From the NCBI GenBank assembly GCA_002712305.1, contig PATE01000040.1:1-15017 (forward strand): DNA of 15,017 bases, written 5' to 3'. Shown here piece after piece: positions 9,767 through 15,017 of the stretch. The translations under genes and the position numbers were made by a program. The stretch comes from Gemmatimonadota bacterium (GTDB lineage: Bacteria; Latescibacterota; UBA2968; UBA8231). Within the stretch, counting starts at the first letter, position 1. The number at the start of each line of letters is the position of its first letter. The notes under the pieces were generated by a model. The model worked only from the letters and a program-made list of their open reading frames with translations. It was not told where the DNA came from and made no database searches.

Positions 9767-9825
9767 GACATGTGAGACACGGAACCGTCAACGCTGCGGA
9801 ACCCAGCTCGGCAGTGCACCAAGCC

Positions 9826-9917
<92 letters not shown>

Positions 9918-9928
9918 GTGTTGTTGTT

Positions 9929-10002
9929 TGCCCTCTCGTTCAATGGTAGGACACGTGCCTCTGGAGCACGCTATCGGGGTTCGAATCCCTGGGGGGCAGC
10001 CA
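9929..10002 (+). tRNA. tRNA-Gln(CUG)
   Basis: Acceptor stem TGCCCTC pairs with GGGGGCA (one T-G wobble), with discriminator G and an encoded CCA. A first-position T is usual for glutamine tRNA. The loop CTCTGGA on stem CGTGC/GCACG gives anticodon CTG at 9961-9963. The T arm is CGGGG-TTCGAAT-CCCTG. It starts 11 nt after tRNA-Ser(GCU) and is the last gene before the terminator. Confidence 0.93.
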
Positions 10003-10040
10003 CATTCCCGGTTCACAATTCATTCGAACCGGCAACTGAC

Positions 10041-10075
10041 AAAGTCTCCGCTGCATTCGCAGCGGAGACTTTTTC
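10041..10075 (+). terminator. Intrinsic terminator of the tRNA operon
   Basis: A perfect 14-bp stem (AAAGTCTCCGCTGC with GCAGCGGAGACTTT) with loop ATTC is followed by a T-run. It sits 38 nt after tRNA-Gln. The A-run on the 5' side means it could also work for transcription coming from the right. Confidence 0.95.
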
Positions 10076-10134
10076 TTGCATCCAAAGCCCAGCCTGTGTC
10101 GACACCGGTGGGCTCCAAGCTCTTGCGCTGTCTC

Positions 10135-10140
10135 TACAAT
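10135..10140 (+). promoter_or_regulatory. Possible -10 element for the YceI-family gene
   Basis: TACAAT matches the -10 consensus in five of six bases and lies 63 nt before the TTG start. No convincing -35 is seen 16-18 bp upstream. The preceding terminator means this gene needs its own promoter. Confidence 0.3.
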
Positions 10141-10202
10141 CTTTTCGGTGCTGCCGTGCTCCCCCGAGTGCCGCGTGAAACATTATTTGGAGGGACTTTT
10201 CC

Positions 10203-10781
10203 TTGAACCATCGAGGCGTGTACCTGGTAGCTCTGATCCTGTCGGCAACGGTCGCTATGGCTGGCGCAGACTCGTATGTCATCGACAAGAATCATTCTTC
10301 CGTCGATTTCAGCATTCCTCACTTGGTGAGCAAGACGAAGGGCACCTTTGGTGATTTCAGCGGCACCATCGTCTATGACGCGGCTCATCCTGAACAAAGC
10401 CGTTTCACCGGTACCATCGATGTGTCGAGTATCGATACACAGAACGAGCGCCGCGACGGGCATCTGCAGAGCGCCGACTTCTTCGATGTCGCAAACCATC
10501 CATCGATCAGCTTCGCATCGACTGGTGTCAAGAAAATGGCCGACGGGCAACTTCACGTCGTCGGAGATCTCACAATGCACGGTGTGAATCAGTTAGTGAC
10601 GATTCCCGTCGACATCCTCGGAACCGGAACCAACCCGATGAATGGCAAGAAGCAGGTCGGGCTGGTCGGCGACCTCACGATCAAGGCGTCGGAGTACGGT
10701 GTAAATAGTTGGGAGAACTTCAAAGCCGTCCTGGGAGACGAAATGACGATTGAGATCGTCGTGGAAGCCAACGCCGGATAG
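10203..10781 (+). CDS. YceI-family periplasmic polyisoprenoid-binding-like protein
   Basis: YceI-family proteins are small secreted beta-barrel (lipocalin-like) proteins; the best known bind polyisoprenoids. The 192-residue product has the family hallmarks: DKNHSSVDFSIPHLVSKTKGTF at the mature N-terminus, GHLQSADFFDVANHPSISF in the middle, and VVGDLTMHGVN followed by VTIPV. Residues 1-22 look like a signal peptide, with likely cleavage after AMA (20) or AGA (22). The start is TTG: GGAGG at 10189-10193 is 9 nt upstream, the best Shine-Dalgarno in the window, and the signal peptide starts right there. It stands alone between two hairpins, so no partner is suggested. The ligand is unknown. Confidence 0.92.
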   Translation: MNHRGVYLVALILSATVAMAGADSYVIDKNHSSVDFSIPHLVSKTKGTFGDFSGTIVYDAAHPEQSRFTGTIDVSSIDTQNERRDGHLQSADFFDVANHPSISFASTGVKKMADGQLHVVGDLTMHGVNQLVTIPVDILGTGTNPMNGKKQVGLVGDLTIKASEYGVNSWENFKAVLGDEMTIEIVVEANAG

Positions 10782-10815
10782 CAACTGGCCAGAGCCCTTG
10801 TCTGTCTGTTCGAAT

Positions 10816-10846
10816 AGGCCACCCTAACATGATCTGAGGGTGGCCT
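10816..10846 (+). terminator. Hairpin terminator after the YceI-family gene
   Basis: AGGCCACCCT (10816-10825) pairs perfectly with AGGGTGGCCT (10837-10846) around an 11-nt loop. The 3' side continues TGATTCGTCC, a poor T-run, so the terminator may be weak or bidirectional. It starts 35 nt after the stop codon. Confidence 0.65.
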
Positions 10847-10885
10847 GATTCGTCCGTCCACAACTGTCGTAACTGACGGCCACAA

Positions 10886-10914
10886 TTGACAATTATGCGG
10901 GTCGCCCATATCCT
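10886..10914 (+). promoter_or_regulatory. Promoter of the ABC transporter operon
   Basis: A perfect TTGACA (10886-10891), a 17-bp spacer and TATCCT (10909-10914, four of six) form a strong promoter. The predicted start is near 10921, only about 2 nt before the first permease ATG. No Shine-Dalgarno precedes that ATG, which suggests a leaderless message. I see no clear operator repeat nearby. Confidence 0.6.
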
Positions 10915-10922
10915 CGCAGACC

Positions 10923-12041
10923 ATGGACGTGCGCCGTACAGACGGAGTCATCGCATGGGCGCTGATGGCGCCGGCGCTTGTCGTTCTCGGCGTCTTTGGC
11001 ATTTTCCCCATCTTCTATGCCTTTTTCGTCAGTCTCCATCGCTGGCGCATCAAGAAGGCAGATTTCCTCGGGTTCAATCACTACCTGCGAGCCCTTGGTA
11101 ACCCCTATGACCTGTTGGGTCTGCTGATAGGTCTCGGTCTGGTCTGGATCGGGACGCGTTGGTTCTCGCGTCGATCGCGACTGCGCATCGCATCAGGCTC
11201 GGTCGTTTTTCTCGGCGGAGCGTGGTTGGCTCTCCATTGTTTACTGGCCATGGCGGACGGTGGAGACGGGCGCCTGTTCAACGCGTTCAAAGTCACCCTT
11301 TTCTACTCGCTGGGTACGATCCCTCTTGAAGTTGTCGGCTCTCTCTTGCTGGCCACACTGCTGTTCAAGATCGCCACGGCACGCAGCTTCTTTCGCGTCC
11401 TGTTCTTTTTGCCCTACATCACCCCGATGATCGCCACAGCCGTCGTGTTCAGAACCATCTTCAGCCCAAACCCTTCCTCTCTGGCGAATCGTTTCTGGGC
11501 GCTGGTTGGCAGCGAACCCCAACGATGGCTCTATGACAGTCGCAGCATCGTCGCTCTGGCCCTGCAGGGGATCGGCGTAGACGCCTATCCGGACTGGGTG
11601 AACACTCTGTTCCCCAGCCTGTCGCTTGTATGCGTCCTGCTCTACAACATCTGGGTTTACATCGGCTACGACACAGTCATTCTGCTGGCGGGTCTAAGCG
11701 CAATTCCTCGACACTACTTTGAAGCTGCTGCCATCGACGGGGCAAACACATGGCAGAGCTTCAGACATGTGACGCTGCCTCTGATCTCTCCGACCCTCTT
11801 CTTCATCAGTCTCGTGGCTGTCATAGGAACATTCAAAGCCTTCAATCACATCTACATCCTGCGTACCGCAGGCGCCCAGGATACGGTCGATGTGGTGAGC
11901 ATCCTGATCTTTGATCAGATCTACCAGTTTCACAATGCAGGATATGCTTCGGCGCTTGCACTCATCCTCTTTGTCACGATCCTCGTGCTGACGGTGCTGC
12001 AGAATCGACTGCTGGGCCGTCGAGTCTTCTACGGCGACTAA
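10923..12041 (+). CDS. CUT1-type sugar ABC transporter permease (MalF/UgpA-like) with extra membrane helices
   Basis: This is one of two inner-membrane permease subunits of a binding-protein-dependent sugar importer. The 372-residue product has TM1 at about 9-37, starting with the usual WALMAPALVVL. The EAA loop at 267-286 (EAAAIDGA, then LPL) contacts the ATPase. Most of the core transmembrane domain follows residue 118. Between TM1 and the core lies an insertion: two hydrophobic stretches at about 63-80 and 89-110, separated by the basic loop RWFSRRSRLR. A further hydrophilic insertion lies at about 183-220. Typical family members have about 290-310 residues. The ATG comes right after the predicted transcription start. 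The partner permease begins 2 nt after the stop. The substrate cannot be read from the sequence. Confidence 0.9.
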   Translation: MDVRRTDGVIAWALMAPALVVLGVFGIFPIFYAFFVSLHRWRIKKADFLGFNHYLRALGNPYDLLGLLIGLGLVWIGTRWFSRRSRLRIASGSVVFLGGAWLALHCLLAMADGGDGRLFNAFKVTLFYSLGTIPLEVVGSLLLATLLFKIATARSFFRVLFFLPYITPMIATAVVFRTIFSPNPSSLANRFWALVGSEPQRWLYDSRSIVALALQGIGVDAYPDWVNTLFPSLSLVCVLLYNIWVYIGYDTVILLAGLSAIPRHYFEAAAIDGANTWQSFRHVTLPLISPTLFFISLVAVIGTFKAFNHIYILRTAGAQDTVDVVSILIFDQIYQFHNAGYASALALILFVTILVLTVLQNRLLGRRVFYGD

Positions 12042-12043
12042 AG

Positions 12044-12889
12044 ATGGCCACCCCGCGTGCCCGTACCGTTCGTCGTGGCCTGACCTACGCAGCCCTTTCG
12101 GTGGCAGGCATGGCTGCATGCATTCCCTTTGTGTGGATGGTCTTCTCCTCCTTCATGACGCGAGGCGAGACGCTGCGCCGGGTATTTCTACCCGCCGACC
12201 TGCAGTGGAGCAACTACTCCAGTGCGTGGAGCGAAGAAGATTTCGGTTTGTATTTCGAGAATTCGCTCATCATTGCCGGCTTGACGGTGGCTGGGACGTT
12301 GCTGTTTTCCCTGACTGCGGCCTACCCGCTGGCGCGTATGCGTTTCCTGGGTCGAGAGACACTCTTTGTTCTGATCCTGGCGACACTGATGGTGCCGGAA
12401 ACGGTGACGATGGTACCGAATTTCCTCACCGTGTCATGGCTGCACCGTGTCATGCCGGTGGCATGGATCAACAACTGGCCAGCCCTCACGATTCCGTTCA
12501 TGACGAACGCATTCAGCATTTTTCTCCTGCGCCAGTTCATGCGAGGTATCCCCAACGAGTTGTGGGATTCGGCTCGCATCGATGGAGCCGGCCACGTACG
12601 GTTTCTATTCCAGATCGTGCTGCCCCTTTGCCGGGCTCCCCTCATGACGGTGGGGATGTTTACTTTCATCGGTTCGTGGAATGCGCTAGGGTGGCCTCTG
12701 CTGGTGACCAATACGCCTGCATGGCGGCCCATTGCGGTGGGGCTGCAGAAGTTCGTCACCGAGGCGGGTCCCGAAGTGCACCTGCAGATGGCAGGTGCCA
12801 TGATCGCCACCGTACCCGTATTGGCACTCTATGGGCTGGTGCAAAAAGAATTCACCGAGGGAATCTCCATGTCAGGTATGAAAGGATAG
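12044..12889 (+). CDS. CUT1-type sugar ABC transporter permease (MalG/UgpE-like)
   Basis: This is the second permease of the importer, with 281 residues, the normal length for the family. TM1 lies at about 14-36, with the following SSFMTRGETL typical of MalG-type subunits. The PLARMRFLGRE segment and the EAA loop are also present. In the EAA loop the usual E-A-A is D175-S176-A177 with G181 conserved, followed by LPL, a modest departure. The C-terminus EGISMSGMKG is the usual ending of this subfamily. It starts 2 nt after the first permease with no clear Shine-Dalgarno, so translation is probably coupled. The solute-binding gene starts at the base after its stop. Confidence 0.92.
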   Translation: MATPRARTVRRGLTYAALSVAGMAACIPFVWMVFSSFMTRGETLRRVFLPADLQWSNYSSAWSEEDFGLYFENSLIIAGLTVAGTLLFSLTAAYPLARMRFLGRETLFVLILATLMVPETVTMVPNFLTVSWLHRVMPVAWINNWPALTIPFMTNAFSIFLLRQFMRGIPNELWDSARIDGAGHVRFLFQIVLPLCRAPLMTVGMFTFIGSWNALGWPLLVTNTPAWRPIAVGLQKFVTEAGPEVHLQMAGAMIATVPVLALYGLVQKEFTEGISMSGMKG

Positions 12890-14224
12890 ATGAGGATACA
12901 GCGACGAATCTTGCGGCTCACCTGCGGTACGATGCTGGCCGTTCTGTCAGCGTGTGGGGGCGCGCCGGAGGCGCCATCGAGCGAGACGAGCTCAAATCTG
13001 GACGCGATCGATCCGACGGGTCAGGAGATCGTGTTCTGGTATCAGCACACGCGTCAGCGGGAAGAGGGATTGCAGGAGTTGATCTCTCAATTCAACCAGA
13101 GCAACGAATACGGAATTCACGTTCGTGGTGAATACGCGGGTGACTACGGCGACATCTACAACAAGATGATGGTAGGATTGCAGGGCGGGGAGGTCCCGGA
13201 TCTGCTCGTGGCCTACCAGAATCAAGCCCGCGCCTATGCAGATGCCGACGGTGTGGTCGATCTGGTACCCTATCTGACGTCTCCAAAGTGGGGGCTATCG
13301 AATGAAGCACGAGCCGATTTCGTGCACGCCTTCATGCAGCAGGATCAGATCGACGGACAGCAGTTCGGTCTGCCGCCAAATCGGTCGATCGAGATTCTCT
13401 ACTACAACGCGGACTGGCTCGAGGAACTAGGTGCTCACGAACCTCCCACGACCTGGGAGGCCTTCGCCCAACTGTGTCGCAAGGCGAGAGACCAGCCCTT
13501 TAGTGGCAACGCAGATTCTACACGGAGCCTCGGTTTTATCTACGAGGAGGATGCGAGTCGTCTTGCATCGATGGTGTTTTCTCGCGGCGGCGACTTCATG
13601 GCGGCCGATGGTGGGGCCTATACCCTCGACACACCCCAGGTGCGTGCATCGCTGTCTCTGATGAAGCAACTGATCGAAGACAAGGCTGCCGAGATGATGG
13701 GCGAGCCTTACGGGGATCAACGCGAATTCGCCGCCGGTCAGTGCCTGTTTATTCTGCGTTCGTCCTCTGGATTGCCCTATGTCCAATCGGCGATTGACGC
13801 GGGACCCGGATTCGACTGGAAGGTGGCCGCGCCTCCTCGAACGGTGTCGAAACCGGTGGTGAACTTCTATGGGGCCAGCGTTTCGGTGGGGGTTACGTCA
13901 CCCGAACGACAGCTGGCGGCCTGGATCTTCTTGAAGTGGTTCACCGAACCGGCGCAGCAGGCTCACTGGGTCAAGGCGAGCAACTACTTTCCTGCCCGCA
14001 AGAGCACGGGAGAACTCCTGACCACCTACATCCAGGACAATCCGCGTTATGGGATCGTCTACGAACTACTGGAGTTCGGCAAGCCGGAACCCTCTGTGTC
14101 GGGATACGAACCGGTACGACGGCTCGTGGCGCAGGCCGTGATCAAGGTCATGCAGGGAGGCGATATGGATGCTGCGTTGGCCCAACTACAAGCTGAGGCT
14201 TCAGCCACCCTCGAAGACTACTAG
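12890..14224 (+). CDS. Extracellular sugar-binding lipoprotein of the ABC transporter
   Basis: This family 1-type solute-binding protein of 444 residues should deliver sugar to the two permeases. The N-terminus is basic (MRIQRRILR), then hydrophobic, and ends in the lipobox LSAC with C22 as the lipidated Cys. A Ser/Glu-rich linker follows. Typical segments are EIVFWYQHTRQ at the first strand, KMMVGLQGGEVPDLLVAY, IEILYYNADWLEELG, PPTTWEAF, and ASVSVGVTSPERQLAAWIFLKWFTEPAQQAHW near the C-terminus. AAAGGAT just before the ATG is a good Shine-Dalgarno, partly inside the upstream gene. The order permease, permease, binding protein is unusual, as the binding protein commonly comes first. No ATPase subunit is seen nearby, so a shared MsmX/MalK-type ATPase may serve. 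The ligand is unknown; the sulfatase neighbour hints at a sulfated sugar. Confidence 0.93.
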   Translation: MRIQRRILRLTCGTMLAVLSACGGAPEAPSSETSSNLDAIDPTGQEIVFWYQHTRQREEGLQELISQFNQSNEYGIHVRGEYAGDYGDIYNKMMVGLQGGEVPDLLVAYQNQARAYADADGVVDLVPYLTSPKWGLSNEARADFVHAFMQQDQIDGQQFGLPPNRSIEILYYNADWLEELGAHEPPTTWEAFAQLCRKARDQPFSGNADSTRSLGFIYEEDASRLASMVFSRGGDFMAADGGAYTLDTPQVRASLSLMKQLIEDKAAEMMGEPYGDQREFAAGQCLFILRSSSGLPYVQSAIDAGPGFDWKVAAPPRTVSKPVVNFYGASVSVGVTSPERQLAAWIFLKWFTEPAQQAHWVKASNYFPARKSTGELLTTYIQDNPRYGIVYELLEFGKPEPSVSGYEPVRRLVAQAVIKVMQGGDMDAALAQLQAEASATLEDY

Positions 14225-14281
14225 CGGGAACCAGGCAGTGAAGGAAAATCGCTTGAGATCAATGCCAAAAGCAGGACTCCA

Positions 14282-15017
14282 ATGAATGGACGCAAACCCA
14301 ACGTCGTCGTCTTCTTCACCGATCAGCAACGTTGGGACACGACGGGCCTGCACGGGAACCCGTTGGATCTGACACCGAATCTCGATCGCGTGGCGCATGA
14401 GAATCTTCATGTGGCGCACTCCTTCACGTGCCAACCTGTATGTGGTCCGGCACGATCCTGTCTTCAGACAGGATTGTATGCCACCACAACCGGCTGTTGG
14501 CGCAACTCAATTCCCTTGCCACAAGACAGCAGAACACTCGCTCACTATTTCGCCGATGCCGGTTACGACACCGGCTACATCGGCAAGTGGCACCTCTACG
14601 ACACGGACAGCAAGGGACCTGTACCTGCCGATTGGCGGTTTGGGTACGACCACTGGCTGGCGTCAAATGTTCTTGAGTTCACCTCTGACGCGTACGATAC
14701 CGTCCTGTATGACGACGACGACGAAAAGATTCGGCTTCCGGGGTATCGTGTCGACGCGGTGACGGACGCGGTCATTCGTTACATCGACGGGCATCAAGAG
14801 GATCCGTTCTTTCTGTTTGTCTCCTACATCGAACCCCATCACCAGAATCATATCGATGACTATCCCCCTCCCATCGGCTATCGCCAACGGTACACCGGAG
14901 GTTGGGTGCCACCCGACCTGGCAGCACTGGGTGGTTCGACGCATCAGCATCTTGGGGGCTACTATGGGATGGTCAAACGTCTCGACGAAGCCTACGGCCG
15001 ACTTCAAGATGCGTTGA
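14282..15017 (+). CDS. Type I sulfatase, apparently cytoplasmic (3' end beyond the window)
   Basis: Formylglycine-dependent sulfatases hydrolyse sulfate esters. The window holds 245 codons with no stop, roughly half of a usual 450-550 residue enzyme. Visible features are the N-terminal strand PNVVVFFTDQQRWD (metal-binding D14), the modification motif CGPAR at 54-58 followed by LQTG (C54 becomes formylglycine), GKWH at 101-104, and EPHHQNH with H186, likely at the active site. Position 57 is Ala where Ser is commoner, but this variant is accepted. AGGA at 14273-14276 is 5 nt before the ATG. No signal peptide is present: the fold starts about five residues in. The in-frame stretch upstream, back to the previous stop, has no ATG, GTG or TTG. 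It follows the binding-protein gene by 57 nt with no terminator, so it is probably in the same operon. A separate formylglycine-generating enzyme would be needed. Confidence 0.93.
   Translation, partial: MNGRKPNVVVFFTDQQRWDTTGLHGNPLDLTPNLDRVAHENLHVAHSFTCQPVCGPARSCLQTGLYATTTGCWRNSIPLPQDSRTLAHYFADAGYDTGYIGKWHLYDTDSKGPVPADWRFGYDHWLASNVLEFTSDAYDTVLYDDDDEKIRLPGYRVDAVTDAVIRYIDGHQEDPFFLFVSYIEPHHQNHIDDYPPPIGYRQRYTGGWVPPDLAALGGSTHQHLGGYYGMVKRLDEAYGRLQDAL

Noticed and set aside
10003-10202. Integration site or mobile element next to the tRNA cluster
   Set aside because: No integrase, no terminal repeats and no copy of a tRNA 3' end was seen in the window.
12118-13131. + strand open frame of 337 codons overlapping the second permease and the binding protein
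   Set aside because: It is out of frame with two well-supported genes and has a composition typical of a frame shadow.
14444-14458. CGPAR instead of CxPSR as evidence of an inactive sulfatase
   Set aside because: The modifiable Cys, the Pro and the Arg are intact and Ala is tolerated at the fourth position in known sulfatases.

Overview
The window is the replication-origin locus of a Gram-negative bacterium of moderately high GC, followed by a tRNA cluster, a periplasmic-protein gene and the start of a sugar-uptake/sulfatase locus. Every gene lies on the + strand. Signs of a Gram-negative cell are a lipoprotein with a clear lipobox, a secreted YceI-family protein and a DciA-type (DUF721) helicase loader. 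The gyrase resembles forms found outside the classic Proteobacteria (a GDTSGNYHPHGDQ stretch in GyrA and a short 650-residue GyrB). I cannot place the organism; an uncultivated phylum rich in sulfatases (Latescibacterota-like or PVC-like) is a guess only.

Region 1 (about 1-9490), replication and topology: dnaA, a gene-free origin of about 640 bp, then dnaN, recF, dciA (DUF721), gyrB and gyrA. The origin carries three perfect DnaA boxes (consensus TTATCCACA) and several near matches. Two tandem boxes are followed by GG, a CTA-rich tract and a stretch of about 25% GC, which resembles the basal unwinding layout of Bacillus-type origins. dnaN has its own promoter, with a one-mismatch DnaA box against its -35 and a hairpin at the start of the predicted transcript. 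From dnaN to gyrB the genes are tightly spaced, with an ATGA overlap between recF and dciA. Together these genes encode the initiator, clamp, gap-repair protein, helicase loader and gyrase.

Region 2 (about 9490-10080), tRNA operon: a strong promoter (TTGACG, 17 bp, TTATAT), a hairpin in the leader, tRNA-Ser(UGA), tRNA-Ser(GCU) and tRNA-Gln(CUG), all with encoded CCA, and a textbook intrinsic terminator.

Region 3 (about 10080-10850): a single YceI-family secreted protein with a TTG start behind a strong Shine-Dalgarno, ended by a hairpin.

Region 4 (about 10880 to the end), accessory carbohydrate locus: two CUT1-type ABC permeases, a lipoprotein solute-binding protein and a type I sulfatase cut by the window end. 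The promoter is TTGACA, 17 bp, TATCCT and places the transcription start about 2 nt before the first permease ATG, suggesting a leaderless mRNA. The first permease has an unusual insertion with two predicted extra membrane helices. The sulfatase has no signal peptide and no room upstream for one. I infer that a sulfated sugar is imported intact and desulfated in the cytoplasm. No ATP-binding subunit is seen in the window.

I found no CRISPR array, insertion sequence, phage gene or obviously new multi-gene system. The most interesting items are the origin architecture, the permease insertion with its leaderless promoter, the cytoplasmic sulfatase, and the Gln at the quinolone-determining position of GyrA.
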